Under the pieces are notes generated by a model. That model ran no database searches and was not told the DNA's origin. It was given only the letters and a program-made list of their open reading frames with translations. From Deltaproteobacteria bacterium (GTDB lineage: Bacteria; Desulfobacterota; Desulfuromonadia; Geobacterales; Pseudopelobacteraceae), in NCBI GenBank assembly GCA_016182975.1, contig JACPFJ010000026.1, forward strand, positions 1 through 64,000: DNA of 64,000 nt. The letters are read 5' to 3'. A program made the translations under genes and the position numbers. This document shows, piece after piece, positions 27,847 to 36,632 of the stretch; within the stretch, counting starts at the first letter, position 1, and each line of letters starts with the position of its first letter.

Positions 27847-28019
27847 GGCGGGTCAGGGCATGGTGGCGGGAAACAGGGGAAAAGCGGTGCCATTAATTCC
27901 GAAACAGCCGCGGTTTGCATTGTGCACCTCCATGGATACTGCCGGTTGACCATTATGGTCATTTCAACACGACCTGTAAATATAATCCTTAGTACCATGT
28001 AACACGTATTTCTTCGTAG

Positions 28020-28096
28020 GCCGGAACAAGCGCAGCGGTTCCGGCATTGTCGATATTGCCCGCATTGTCAGCCGGATGCGCTACGCTTCATCCGGC
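28020..28096. repeat. Inverted pair of REP/BIME-like hairpins
   Basis: Hairpin 1 is GCCGGAAC, loop AAGCGCAGCG, GTTCCGGC (28020-28045). Hairpin 2 is GCCGGATG, loop CGCTACGCTT, CATCCGGC (28071-28096). Read on the opposite strand, hairpin 2 has loop AAGCGTAGCG, so the two are inverted copies of one unit. They sit in the 393-base gap between recG and hipA, which otherwise holds only the hipA terminator and the recG promoter region. Confidence 0.7.
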
Positions 28097-28110
28097 CTGC
28101 ATGGGTGGGC

Positions 28111-28149
28111 AAAAAATAGGGGGAGGCGGTATCCATGACCGGCTCCCCC
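28111..28149 (-). terminator. Terminator of hipBA
   Basis: On the minus strand a 12-bp stem with one mismatch (28138-28149 with 28119-28130) around ATCCATG is followed by TATTTTTT. It lies about 90 bases beyond the hipA stop. Confidence 0.75.
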
Positions 28150-28239
28150 CTGGTGTGCATCTGCTTCCGGATCAGCTGTTCAATTCTACTCGTCCTCCAC
28201 TTATAACGGCGACACATGCAACCTTCCCCTCTTGTAGAA

Positions 28240-29487
28240 TTACCCAAGCCTTCGTACGGCCTTCTCTGCCATATCCCCCATCAGTTCCATCAAGCGGTAA
28301 AGGGCGTCGCATCTATATCGGTCAAACGCCCCCTTGAAAAGCTGCAAGCGGAGATTCTGCATCCTCCGGGCAGTTTCGACAACGCGTGTCAGCACCAGCC
28401 GCGGTTTTACGCCCACCTCTCCGGCGAACCGTTCCCAATGCCTCTTCTGAATTGCGCCCGGATCACTTTCGCCGCCGATCTTCATGGCCAGCCCCTCCGC
28501 CAGGCCGTAATGGGCATAGATCCTCGTCGAAAGGAGATCGTAGAAAGGGGCCAGCATCGGTCCTTCCGGAAGCAGCAACAGGGAGATGTTCTTAGCGTGG
28601 GCATCGGAGTTGCCGATCAGGTAATTGAAAATCACCCAGTTCAGAAGCGACAGCACATCCTTCCCCGACCTGATGCTGGCATTCCGCACCAGGTCGAAGC
28701 ATGCCGCCAGCGACGGCCCACCCTCGGATTCATACTTGTACTCGGGCGGGACATGGAGCGCCTGGCAGAAATCCTCCTGATGCAGCCTCTTGATCCCATC
28801 GGCGCCTGCCGCGCGGTCGAAGCGCTTGACGACAAATACCCTCGTCTCCTCATGCTGGTGGATGAATGACTGCGGCACATCCAGCCCGACCTCACGGGCC
28901 AGGGCCATGCAGTAAGCCTCGTTCTCGACCGTAGCGTCCAGGTTCTCGATGGCCGGCTTGATGATGTAGTTGCTCGGCGCATTGCCATACCCAAGATGGA
29001 AGTTCTGCCCATCGTAGAAGACCGGGAGTTTTTTCTGTGCGCCTGCCAGTGATAGCCGAATCCCCTTTTCACCGGCCAGAAGCGGCCGTTGCTGGAGTTC
29101 CCTGATGATGGTGTTCAGTTCGGAAAGCGAGAGATGTCGATATGAGGGGGGCTCCCGCTCCGGGCCGGCAGTCTCGGGATGGAGTGAAACCGCGCCGGCG
29201 CAATCGCCGCCGATCCGTTCCAGCAGCCCGAAATCGTTATTCAGAGAGACGCCGAGATTCCGGGCGATCACTGCGCGGATCTTTTCTTCAGGCAGGAGGT
29301 TGGCGAAAAAAGGGTGGGATTCGTCATCAAGATAGGGATCGGCTCTTAACGGCAATGAGAGAGACAGGGGAATTCTCGAATGTTCCAGCCACCCGCTTGC
29401 ATACCGGAAGCAGAAGCGTTTCTTCCCGTCCAGCCAGAGACGTCCGACCGGAATCTCATCAATTTTGACCAGCAGGGGGGCGGTCAT
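28240..29487 (-). CDS. hipA: HipA-family serine/threonine kinase toxin
   Basis: A 415-residue HipA-type kinase; the best known member phosphorylates glutamyl-tRNA synthetase and causes persistence. The N-terminal HipA_N domain (residues 8-105), the P-loop-like GIRLSLAGAQKKLPV, the VKRFDR block, the catalytic loop NSDAHAKN and the metal-binding APFYDLLST are all present, so it should be active. Its start overlaps hipB by four bases. A terminator follows. Confidence 0.92.
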   Translation of the reverse strand: MTAPLLVKIDEIPVGRLWLDGKKRFCFRYASGWLEHSRIPLSLSLPLRADPYLDDESHPFFANLLPEEKIRAVIARNLGVSLNNDFGLLERIGGDCAGAVSLHPETAGPEREPPSYRHLSLSELNTIIRELQQRPLLAGEKGIRLSLAGAQKKLPVFYDGQNFHLGYGNAPSNYIIKPAIENLDATVENEAYCMALAREVGLDVPQSFIHQHEETRVFVVKRFDRAAGADGIKRLHQEDFCQALHVPPEYKYESEGGPSLAACFDLVRNASIRSGKDVLSLLNWVIFNYLIGNSDAHAKNISLLLLPEGPMLAPFYDLLSTRIYAHYGLAEGLAMKIGGESDPGAIQKRHWERFAGEVGVKPRLVLTRVVETARRMQNLRLQLFKGAFDRYRCDALYRLMELMGDMAEKAVRRLG

Positions 29488-29720
29488 GATTCATCCTTCC
29501 CTGCCGCCCACGTCCGAGTATTCGCTTCCAACTCGATGCCGAGACAGTTGATGACCTGCAGCACCTTGTTAAGGCGAACCGTCTCCTTGCCGTTTTCCAG
29601 GGCGGACAGAAAGGCATAACTCACCCCGCAGACCGCGGCCGCTTCTTCCAGGGTGAGGCCATCGGCCTTGCGTTTCCGCCTGATGGTCTGCCCGATATCT
29701 TCCGGCTTTGAAATTTTCAT
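29484..29720 (-). CDS. hipB: HipB-like XRE antitoxin
   Basis: A 78-residue XRE protein: IGQTIRRKRKADGLTLEEAAAVCGVSYAFLSALENGK is the helix-turn-helix. It should bind HipA and repress the operon. Start at 29720 (MKISKPEDIG) with GGAGA upstream; a longer open frame to 29897 is not credible. Antitoxin-first order and ATGA overlap with hipA are typical. A candidate operator lies 17 bases upstream. Confidence 0.9.
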   Translation of the reverse strand: MKISKPEDIGQTIRRKRKADGLTLEEAAAVCGVSYAFLSALENGKETVRLNKVLQVINCLGIELEANTRTWAAGKDES

Positions 29721-29736
29721 GCGATCTCCAAAAAAT

Positions 29737-29752
29737 ATATATGATCCTATAT
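29737..29752. promoter_or_regulatory. Candidate hipB operator
   Basis: ATATATGATCCTATAT is a near-palindrome centred on GATC with one mismatch pair, within the AT-rich promoter region just before hipB. HipB proteins bind such dyads over their own promoter. Confidence 0.4.
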
Positions 29753-29871
29753 TAATAACCGCAATTGGTCGAAAATGACAGTCAATAATACATGATCGTA
29801 GATATTTTTTGCGGGGATGTCGGAGGGATGAAAATAGTTGCGTTCGCCTATGCCGGCAGTGGATGCCTCCA

Positions 29872-29907
29872 ACAAAAGGGGGAAGCGGCGCATTCACCGC
29901 TCCCCCC
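29872..29907 (-). terminator. Terminator of the acidic-protein gene
   Basis: On the minus strand GGGGGAGCGG pairs with CCGCTTCCCCC around TGAATGCG, with one G-T pair, and is followed by CCTTTTGTT. It is the first hairpin beyond the stop at 29941. Confidence 0.65.
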
Positions 29908-29940
29908 CGGAAGAGACCATTCTCCGACGACCCTCAGGCC

Positions 29941-30222
29941 CTACTCCTCCTCCCAGCCGTCCCCTTCATCGCCGTATCCATCATCGAATTCATCACCGTA
30001 GCCGGCTTCGTCGTCATCGTCCTCGTCCGGTTCCTCGTCCAGGTAACGTTCCGGCGTGCGCTCCTCGTCGCTGATCTGCTCGAAGCGCGCCAGCAGGTCC
30101 TGGTTGCCGCAGAAACGCCCCTCCCTGTCGCCGCACCCATCCAGGTCGCACAGATCGAAGAGCTTGATCTCGCCGCACAGCCGCCGTGCCGGTTTTGGAT
30201 CCTGTTTGCCGCTTTCTTCCAT
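29941..30222 (-). CDS. Small highly acidic protein of unknown function
   Basis: A 93-residue protein I cannot assign. The first half has four cysteines (LCGEIKLFDLCDLDGCGD and RFCG), spaced as a possible metal site; the last 35 residues are almost all Asp, Glu, Gly and Tyr. It begins 19 bases after fbp and ends before a terminator, so it is probably the last gene of an fbp transcript. The four cysteines suggest zinc or iron-sulfur binding; that is inference. Confidence 0.65.
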   Translation of the reverse strand: MEESGKQDPKPARRLCGEIKLFDLCDLDGCGDREGRFCGNQDLLARFEQISDEERTPERYLDEEPDEDDDDEAGYGDEFDDGYGDEGDGWEEE

Positions 30223-30241
30223 TACCGGGCTCCAGGTATCC

Positions 30242-31186
30242 CTAGCAGTTGCCGTTCAGGAAGTCGGCGGCCTTCTCCACGTCCTCGCGGCAGCCGATGT
30301 AGACCGGGCTGCGCTGGTCGAGTCCACCGGGGACGATATCCAGAATCGGGATCTGGCCGTTGGTGGCGGCGCCGCCGGCCTGTTCAATCAGGAAGGCCAT
30401 CGGGTTGAGCTCGAACAAAAGGCGCAGCTTGCCGTTAGGGGTGTCATTAAGGGCCGGATACATGAAGACCCCCTTCCCCTTCATCAGTATCTGGTTTATG
30501 TCCGGTACGAAGCCGCCCGAATAGCGCAACTTGGACCCCTTGTCCTCCAGGTAACGGATAAAACGCTCATTACACTCACTGTATTTCTTGCGCAGGCCAC
30601 CCGGCGAATATATGTCGCCAAACGGTTTCATCTGGATCCTCTCGCGTGTCAGGGTGTACTCCATCAACTGGTTCATGGTGAACTCATAGACCCCCTTGCC
30701 GACGGAATAGACCAGGGATACCCGCGGCCCGTAAAGGATGTACATTGCGCCGACCATCCTGCGCCCCGGCTGGAGCAGGTCACAACCCTGATAAATACCT
30801 ACAATAGTGCCCACCGCCAGATTGACATCCACGAGAGAAGAGCCGTCCAGCGGATCGTACGCCACCGAAAACATCCCCTGGGGATTGCTGGAGACCTGAA
30901 AGATCTCCTCCATCTCTTCGGAGGCGATATTGCAGACCACACCGGAATGTTGCAGCCGTTTACGCATAATACGGTCCGAGAGTACATCCAGGGCCAGTTG
31001 CTCCTCTCCGTAGAGGTTTGAGGTGCCCGCAACGCCCAGGTCACCGGTACGGACCGCGTTGATCACGTATTTGCTCGCCTCGGCCACCTCGCAGAGCAGA
31101 TGCACCAGGTTGCCGCTGATGTTCTGGTCACGCAGGTGTTGGCGCAGATCGATCTGGAATTTGGTCTTGCCCGCTTCGCTGTACAT
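30242..31186 (-). CDS. fbp: Fructose-1,6-bisphosphatase, class I
   Basis: A 314-residue class I FBPase that hydrolyses fructose 1,6-bisphosphate to fructose 6-phosphate in gluconeogenesis. ASEEMEEIF and AYDPLDGSSLVDVN are the metal-binding loops, YGPRVSLVYSVGKGVYEFTM and LRYSGGFVPDINQIL the sugar-phosphate site, and GKLRLLFELNPMAFLIEQAGG the C-terminal metal ligand region. Normal length. An acidic small protein gene follows at 19 bases. Confidence 0.95.
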   Translation of the reverse strand: MYSEAGKTKFQIDLRQHLRDQNISGNLVHLLCEVAEASKYVINAVRTGDLGVAGTSNLYGEEQLALDVLSDRIMRKRLQHSGVVCNIASEEMEEIFQVSSNPQGMFSVAYDPLDGSSLVDVNLAVGTIVGIYQGCDLLQPGRRMVGAMYILYGPRVSLVYSVGKGVYEFTMNQLMEYTLTRERIQMKPFGDIYSPGGLRKKYSECNERFIRYLEDKGSKLRYSGGFVPDINQILMKGKGVFMYPALNDTPNGKLRLLFELNPMAFLIEQAGGAATNGQIPILDIVPGGLDQRSPVYIGCREDVEKAADFLNGNC

Positions 31187-31318
31187 TAAGCCCTCCAGGA
31201 TGATTTCGCTGGGATATGATGTTTCAGGATGGGTACTATACTGGAAACAGGCGGTTTTATCAAGCCTGAAGACATTTTTAGCGGTGATAATGTCGATTGA
31301 TCGCCGATAAAACCAGTT

Positions 31319-32101
31319 TCAGGAAAACCTCAGGGACGAGAGATAGGTGATCACGCCATCAAGGACAAAGACCGTGATCAGGCTGGTCATGACCGCCCGG
31401 GTGGCGGCCTGGGGAATCTCGGTTACGCTGCGGCCGACGCTCAGACCGTAGCAGCAGCAGGTGGACGACACGAACAGGCCGAAAAAGAGGCTCTTGATGA
31501 AAAGTACCAGCACCTCCTCGATCCCCAGCGAGGAGAGGATGCCCTGGATGAACTGGTCGTAGGGGAGATGCCAGCCGATGGAGGCGATGAGGAAACTGCC
31601 GATAAAGGCGGTCAGCACGAAGTAGAGCGTCAGGACGACGACCGAGGTGGTGACGCCCAGGATGCGGGGCATTATCAGGTAACTCCGGGTGGGTATCCCC
31701 AGGGTCTCGATGGCGTCGATCTCGCCGTTGATCTTCATGGTGCCCAATTCAGCGGCGATGGCCGTGCCGCTGCGGGCAATGACGATCACCGCCGTCAAAA
31801 GCGGCGCCAGCTCGCGCAGCACCACCCAGACCAGTATCTTGCCGGTCAGCGAGCCGTTGTCCCCCACCAGGCTGACGACCTGCGCGATGATGACGGTGCC
31901 CAGGATAACGGCGATGGAGACGATGATGCCCGATCCCTCGAGTCCGGAAAAATAGACCTGCTTGAGAAAGACCATGCGTATGGCTGCCCGTCCCTGGCGA
32001 AACGAGGCGAAGTAATCCCTGAATGCCTGGACGATGGTAAGGATGATCTCGGCGAAGAAGCCGAACCTGGTGATTGTCCACCGTCCGAGCGTTGCCAGCA
32101 T
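31319..32101 (-). CDS. MlaE-family ABC transporter permease
   Basis: A 260-residue MlaE-type permease with five or six membrane helices. Family blocks are VFLKQVYFSGLEG, LVLRELAPLLTAVIVIARSGTAIAAELGTM, INGEIDAIETLGIPTRSYLIMPR and KSLFFGLFVSSTCCCYGL. MlaE proteins move phospholipids between membranes with an MlaF ATPase and an MlaD-type MCE protein; neither is near, so this is an orphan. It starts six bases after the metallo-hydrolase gene. Confidence 0.88.
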   Translation of the reverse strand: MLATLGRWTITRFGFFAEIILTIVQAFRDYFASFRQGRAAIRMVFLKQVYFSGLEGSGIIVSIAVILGTVIIAQVVSLVGDNGSLTGKILVWVVLRELAPLLTAVIVIARSGTAIAAELGTMKINGEIDAIETLGIPTRSYLIMPRILGVTTSVVVLTLYFVLTAFIGSFLIASIGWHLPYDQFIQGILSSLGIEEVLVLFIKSLFFGLFVSSTCCCYGLSVGRSVTEIPQAATRAVMTSLITVFVLDGVITYLSSLRFS

Positions 32102-32107
32102 GGCCGC

Positions 32108-32866
32108 TTAAAAATCGTACACGGCGCCGTCATGGAGGAGTTCGATCTCCTTCATGCCGAGGCAGTCGATCTCTCTCCTGATGATGTCGTAATACTGCGG
32201 CTTGGGGTGGGTGATGAGGATGCGGCGCGGCAGTTGCGCGATCTTTTCCAGCTCCGTGGAGAGCAGCGAACAGGTCAGGTGTTTGGTCAGGAGCGCCAGC
32301 GGCTCCATGTTGTTGGGGAAGGAGACCTCGACGATCAGGGCGTCGACCCCTGAAACGCAGCGCCAGATCTCGTCCGTCGGGCCGGTGTCACCGGTGTAGG
32401 CCAGGGTCTTGCCGCCGGAGGTGACGATATACCCCACGGCCGGCACGGTATGATTGACCCCGACCGCCCTGATCTTGTATCCGGCAACAGTGTAATCATG
32501 CCCGGCCTCGATCTCGGTGAAGGTGAGCACCGGACGCTCCGGGGTGGGGATCTGGGTGAAATCGGGCCAGATGACGTTGTTGAACAGATGGTCCTGCATG
32601 GCCGTGATGACGTCGCGGGTTGAGTAGACCACTACCGTATGGTTCAGGTTCTTGATGATGATGTTGTCGGCCAGGGCCGGGATGCCGCGGATGTGGTCGA
32701 GATGGGAATGGGTGATGAAGATGTTCTGGATGCCCCACTGCTCCTCTTCGGAGAGCACCGAGCCTATGGTGCCGGCATCCAGCAGCAGTCGGTCGTCGAC
32801 CAGGAAGGCCGGGGGTCTGAAGTCGGGAAATTCCGCGCCAGCGCTGCCCAAAACCCGTAGCTTCAT
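32108..32866 (-). CDS. Metallo-beta-lactamase-fold hydrolase, class II cyclic-nucleotide phosphodiesterase-like
   Basis: A 252-residue protein of the metallo-beta-lactamase fold. THSHLDHIRGIP gives the HxHxDH zinc motif, followed by HTVPAVGYI, TGDTGPTDEI and ITHPKPQYY. The compact THSHxDH plus TGDTGP arrangement and the N-terminal VLGSAGAEFPDFRP recall class II cAMP phosphodiesterases, but RNase Z-like hydrolases are close. The start at 32866 follows GGAGGGGAAG. It lies six bases before the MlaE-like gene. Confidence 0.75.
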   Translation of the reverse strand: MKLRVLGSAGAEFPDFRPPAFLVDDRLLLDAGTIGSVLSEEEQWGIQNIFITHSHLDHIRGIPALADNIIIKNLNHTVVVYSTRDVITAMQDHLFNNVIWPDFTQIPTPERPVLTFTEIEAGHDYTVAGYKIRAVGVNHTVPAVGYIVTSGGKTLAYTGDTGPTDEIWRCVSGVDALIVEVSFPNNMEPLALLTKHLTCSLLSTELEKIAQLPRRILITHPKPQYYDIIRREIDCLGMKEIELLHDGAVYDF

Positions 32867-32980
32867 CTTCCCCTCCGTTTTCACCCCAAGAATGGTCCAA
32901 CCGACCGTCATTAAAAGTATCTTTAAACTTCTCTGATGGCAAAGTCAAGGACGAGGAAGAGCTGGGCTCATCCATTCCAT

Positions 32981-33982
32981 TCAGCCGCCGACCATCCGCA
33001 GGCTGCTGAATGCGAGTTGCCAGCTCACCAGCAGGACAAAGGCAGCATACAACGCTACCGCAACCGCGGCAAGACGTTTTTGGACCGCCGGGACCGCGGA
33101 GCGCAGGCTCTCTGCGCCCCGAAACGATGCAAGCACTCCACAGGAGATCCCAGCCACCCCGCCACCCAGCAGGGCCAGGTAGAGCGGATAGCCGATATGG
33201 CCGTATTCGCCCTGCATGATGCAGAACGGACAGTGGTGGGTCGGGAGTTCATAATAATAGGGGCTGATGAAGGCCACCAGCGAGACGATGCCGACCGGCA
33301 GCGCGGCCGCGGAGAGGATACCGAAGACAAGCGCCCCCCTCCTCGCCGCCAGGAAGATGATGCCGCTCGCAAGTACAGCCGCCATACAGGCGTAGAAAAG
33401 AGAAAGTGCGAAGGCGGGGGGGAGCGAGACGATCACGGAGGTGATCGGACCGCTGCCGGAATCGAACTGCGAGCCGCAGCACGTGGTGAGCGCCCGGCTC
33501 CTGAGACTCATGAAATAGAGCAACTGGAGCGCCGCTTCCATCAGGATCAGCGGTGCGATCACCCGCAAGAGGAGGTACTTGGGGCCGATCAACGGGTAGT
33601 CATAGGCGCGGCTGTCCACGTGGTTGATCACAAGCCATATCCCGCACAGCAGGAAGTTGGCGATCTTGAGCACAAGCACGGGATAACCGTAAGCGTTGGC
33701 GGCGAGCGAGCCGGCCGCGCACATGGCGCCGGAGAGCCGCGTGTGCAGGGAATCAGCGGTGAAGATGAACAGGAACAGCGACAGGAGCTGCACCACCAGG
33801 GCCATGTTCATGATGGTGGATACCAGATAGGTGCTGCGTTCCAGATCGAGTTGCAACTCGCTGCCGCTGGTGATGTCCCATTTATCGGCGATCCGGACGC
33901 CGGTCAGGAAGGCGTGCCCAACCAGCAGCGTGAGGAGCAGCGAGGAGAGGAGCAGCGCCAGGATCGAGGGATTGAGGATCAT
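32981..33982 (-). CDS. Polytopic membrane protein at the end of the NosL-ABC operon
   Basis: A 333-residue integral membrane protein with eight or so hydrophobic segments; I do not recognise the family. Notable are CCGSQFDSGSGP (near residue 178) and LPTHHCPFCIMQGEYGHIGYPLY (near 255), where His-His-Cys-x2-Cys between helices could bind metal or take part in thiol chemistry. Its start overlaps the ATPase stop by four bases, so it belongs to the same transporter operon and is probably a partner of it. Confidence 0.75.
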   Translation of the reverse strand: MILNPSILALLLSSLLLTLLVGHAFLTGVRIADKWDITSGSELQLDLERSTYLVSTIMNMALVVQLLSLFLFIFTADSLHTRLSGAMCAAGSLAANAYGYPVLVLKIANFLLCGIWLVINHVDSRAYDYPLIGPKYLLLRVIAPLILMEAALQLLYFMSLRSRALTTCCGSQFDSGSGPITSVIVSLPPAFALSLFYACMAAVLASGIIFLAARRGALVFGILSAAALPVGIVSLVAFISPYYYELPTHHCPFCIMQGEYGHIGYPLYLALLGGGVAGISCGVLASFRGAESLRSAVPAVQKRLAAVAVALYAAFVLLVSWQLAFSSLRMVGG

Positions 33983-34713
33983 GGCGCCGGTGGCGTGGGG
34001 GCGGACTGCCCGGTCAGATCCCCGTCGCGCATCTCGATCAGGCTGTCCACATACGGAGAACCGCAGACGATCGGGTCGTGGCTGGCGATGACGACGCTCC
34101 TTCCCTCATCCCTGAAGCGCCCGACGGTCTCCATGAACTCGCGGGAAAGCGCCGTATCCAGGTGGGCGGTCGGTTCATCGGCCATGATCACCTGCGGGTC
34201 GTTGATCAGCGCCCTGGCAATGGCCACCCGCTGGGCCTCGCCGCCGGAGAGCCACTCCACGCGCGAGGCGGCCTGGCGCTCCATGCCGAGCGAGGCCAGA
34301 AGCCCGGCCCCCCGCCGCCGCAGCCCGGCCATGTCGCCGCCGAGCGGGTACGCCGGCAAGAGGACGTTTTCCAGTGCCGAAATCCCCTTGATGAGGTTGA
34401 ACTGCTGGAAGATGACACCGAACATGCCGCGCCTGATTCCGGTCAGGAAGCGCTCCGGAAGGCTGCTCAGCTCGACCTCCCTGCCGTCCCCCAGGCCGGC
34501 CGGCAGGCGCATCTCCCGCAGCCAGATCCTGCCGCTGGTCGGGCGCGCCATGCAGCCGGCCAGCGACAGCAGCGTTGTCTTGCCCGAACCGCTCGGCCCC
34601 TTGATCACCGTGACCCTGCCGGTGGCGATGACCGCGCTCACCTCGCGCACGGCGGCGTACTCGTTGTGCCGCCCCTGATTGAACACCTTGCTGACGCGCA
34701 ACAGTTCGATCAT
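33979..34713 (-). CDS. LolD/MacB-type ABC transporter ATPase
   Basis: A 244-residue ATPase of the type that pairs with FtsX-domain permeases. Walker A GPSGSGKTTLLSLAG, Q-loop GVIFQQFNLI, signature WLSGGEAQRVAIARALI, Walker B QVIMADEPTAHLD and the switch His in VIASHDP are intact. It starts one base after the permease stop and overlaps the following membrane-protein gene. The complex is likely mechanotransmitting rather than a classic importer. Confidence 0.93.
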   Translation of the reverse strand: MIELLRVSKVFNQGRHNEYAAVREVSAVIATGRVTVIKGPSGSGKTTLLSLAGCMARPTSGRIWLREMRLPAGLGDGREVELSSLPERFLTGIRRGMFGVIFQQFNLIKGISALENVLLPAYPLGGDMAGLRRRGAGLLASLGMERQAASRVEWLSGGEAQRVAIARALINDPQVIMADEPTAHLDTALSREFMETVGRFRDEGRSVVIASHDPIVCGSPYVDSLIEMRDGDLTGQSAPTPPAP

Positions 34714-34714
34714 C

Positions 34715-35854
34715 TCACTGCTCCCTCATGACCGTGTCCGGGTCCATGCTGGCGGCACGCCACGACGGGATCAGGATGGCCGCGATGTAGGGGGGCACGG
34801 TCAGCATGAAGAGCACGGCTAAATTATAGGGATCGATGACCGGAGCCAGGCGGAAGTAGGGATAGAGCGTTGACCAACCCTTCAGGAAGGCCCCGAACAG
34901 CGAGCCCCAGAAGAAGTGGAGGTGCAGCCAGGCCAGGATGCAGCCGCCAAGGAAGGAGATCAGCGCGATGACCGCCCCTTCGCTGAACTTCATCAGCAGG
35001 ATGTCGGCGGTCTCCCAGCCGATTGCCTTGAGGATTCCGGTCTCGCGGCGTTCCTCGGCGCTCAGCCCGGTAGCGCGGTCCCAGGCAAAGAGCGCGAACG
35101 AGATCAGGGCCGAGGCGAAGATCAACCCCATCACGCCGCTGCGCCAGTCGAACAGGGCCTGATAGGTGGCGATGATGTCGTCCCGCGTAACGGTCCGGGT
35201 GTCGGGGAGGAGCTCGGCGATCTTGCCCGCCACCGTACCGACCTCGCGCGGGTTGGCGACAGTCACCGCCAGGTCGGTGGCCCGGCCGGACGGGAAGCTG
35301 AAAAGCGACCTGAAATCCCGCTCGGAGACGATCACCAGGTCGGATGAGACCAGCTCCGACTCCTCGGGGATCAGCGCCTCGATCTCCAGGGCGTGCTCCC
35401 TGCCGTCGTAGCCGCGCATGACCAACGTATTGCCGCGGAAGAGCTTCCGGCTCCGCCCCACACCGACACCGATGCGCGCCTTCCCCTCGCCGATCCCGCC
35501 GTCAGGGGGGACGACCAGGGTGAAGGTGGCGTTGGCGGAGGGGTCGAAATAGTACCCCCACAGGCGCGGCGCAACCCCCCTGACGCCGGGGAGTGAGGCG
35601 ATTCTGGCGACATGCTCGGCCGAAATCAGGTCGTGCCGACCTGCCACCATGCGCTGGACAACGATCTCCGGCGCCTCCTTGAGGACCAGCCCCGCCTCGT
35701 GGCGCAACGAGCGGGTGAAGAGCAGGATCGAGGCGAAGACCGCGATCACCAGGGTGAACAGGGTCAGAACCAGCAGGTTCTTCCCCCTGCGCCGCAGCAT
35801 GGCGCGCAGCGTGAAGTCGAGGATATTGCGGTAGCGTGCGATGCCCGGCGTCAT
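34715..35854 (-). CDS. FtsX-domain ABC transporter permease
   Basis: A 379-residue permease: one N-terminal helix (about 22-46), a periplasmic domain, then three C-terminal helices with the FtsX block SAEERRETGILKAIGWETADILLMKFSEG. It pairs with the ATPase one base downstream. I start it at 35854, where ATGA overlaps the small membrane protein; the frame is open to 36166, but that part is low-complexity, proline-arginine rich and overlaps a better gene. Confidence 0.88.
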   Translation of the reverse strand: MTPGIARYRNILDFTLRAMLRRRGKNLLVLTLFTLVIAVFASILLFTRSLRHEAGLVLKEAPEIVVQRMVAGRHDLISAEHVARIASLPGVRGVAPRLWGYYFDPSANATFTLVVPPDGGIGEGKARIGVGVGRSRKLFRGNTLVMRGYDGREHALEIEALIPEESELVSSDLVIVSERDFRSLFSFPSGRATDLAVTVANPREVGTVAGKIAELLPDTRTVTRDDIIATYQALFDWRSGVMGLIFASALISFALFAWDRATGLSAEERRETGILKAIGWETADILLMKFSEGAVIALISFLGGCILAWLHLHFFWGSLFGAFLKGWSTLYPYFRLAPVIDPYNLAVLFMLTVPPYIAAILIPSWRAASMDPDTVMREQ

Positions 35855-36162
35855 GGCGTGGTTCTCCGGGCGAGATGGGGAGGGGGCGGGATCAGGGAGC
35901 CGCTGGGGAAGTGCTCCAGCGCCAGGGGATGGTCCTGAAACGGGGCATGGATGTCGGCCTGTGACAGGTGCCGGGTGTAGCGCGCCTCGCCGGAGAGGCA
36001 GAGGTCGGTCAGGGCGTAGCTGCGCACGATTGTGCGTTCCAGGGCGATGCGGGCCTCGCTCTCCCGGCTGCGGCGTGTGGCGTCGCAGCAGAGGAGAACA
36101 ACCCAGAGCAGCAGGTAGGCCAGGAGGAGGAAGAGGCCGTCGGAGGGGCGCATATGATTCAT
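35851..36162 (-). CDS. Small single-pass membrane protein of the NosL-ABC operon
   Basis: A 103-residue protein with one membrane helix (about residues 10-27, LFLLLAYLLLWVVLLCC) and a hydrophilic tail. I know no family. Four-base overlaps on both sides, with the NosL-like gene before and the permease gene after, make it very likely a real gene in this operon and a component or accessory of the transporter. Confidence 0.65.
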   Translation of the reverse strand: MNHMRPSDGLFLLLAYLLLWVVLLCCDATRRSRESEARIALERTIVRSYALTDLCLSGEARYTRHLSQADIHAPFQDHPLALEHFPSGSLIPPPPHLARRTTP

Positions 36163-36632
36163 TCAAGCCCCTTGATGATCACGGGGGTCAACTCGGGGAA
36201 ACGGAGTATCCTCGTGCCGTGGTGGTCCTTGAGGAAGGAGCGGGCGTCGCTCTCCCCGCGGAAGGGGACCGCCTCCTTCCCCATCGGCCCGAGCACGTCG
36301 CTGCCGATGACGTACCAGGCGCTCGCAGCGTCCACGAAGGCCAGGGAGTAGTAATCCTTGACCTGCATCTCGCGGATCTCGGCGGGCCGGCGTCGGGGGG
36401 CATAGCGTTTCAGGCCGTGATAGAAACGGAGCATGTCCTTGACGCCGTCGAAGAACTCGCTCCTGCCGTCGTTGAAGGTCAGCGAGGCGGACCACTCGGG
36501 ATACCTGGCCACGAACATGCCGCAGACCGGGCACTTGTCCTTCGGCCCCGGCTGGGGAACCGAGCCGGCCGTGGCCGCGCAGGAGAGAAGCAGCAGGAGG
36601 CAGAACACCAGGCGCAGGGAACGGGCCGCCAT
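36159..36632 (-). CDS. NosL-family protein
   Basis: A 157-residue exported protein. The signal region is SLRLVFCLLLLLSCAATA; LLSCA could be a lipobox, so it may be a lipoprotein. CPVCGMFVARYPEWSASLTFNDG is the NosL core with its Cys-x2-Cys-Gly-Met metal site. NosL proteins bind Cu(I) outside the cytoplasm and deliver it to nitrous oxide reductase; no nosZ is here. It begins directly after the stop of another NosL-like gene and overlaps the next by four bases. Confidence 0.85.
   Translation of the reverse strand: MAARSLRLVFCLLLLLSCAATAGSVPQPGPKDKCPVCGMFVARYPEWSASLTFNDGRSEFFDGVKDMLRFYHGLKRYAPRRRPAEIREMQVKDYYSLAFVDAASAWYVIGSDVLGPMGKEAVPFRGESDARSFLKDHHGTRILRFPELTPVIIKGLE

Noticed and set aside
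25897-28002. 701-residue open frame opposite recG
   Set aside because: Same reason; recG is complete on the other strand.
35855-36166. N-terminal extension of the FtsX permease
   Set aside because: Pro/Arg-rich filler that overlaps a better small membrane-protein gene with proper four-base overlaps on both sides.
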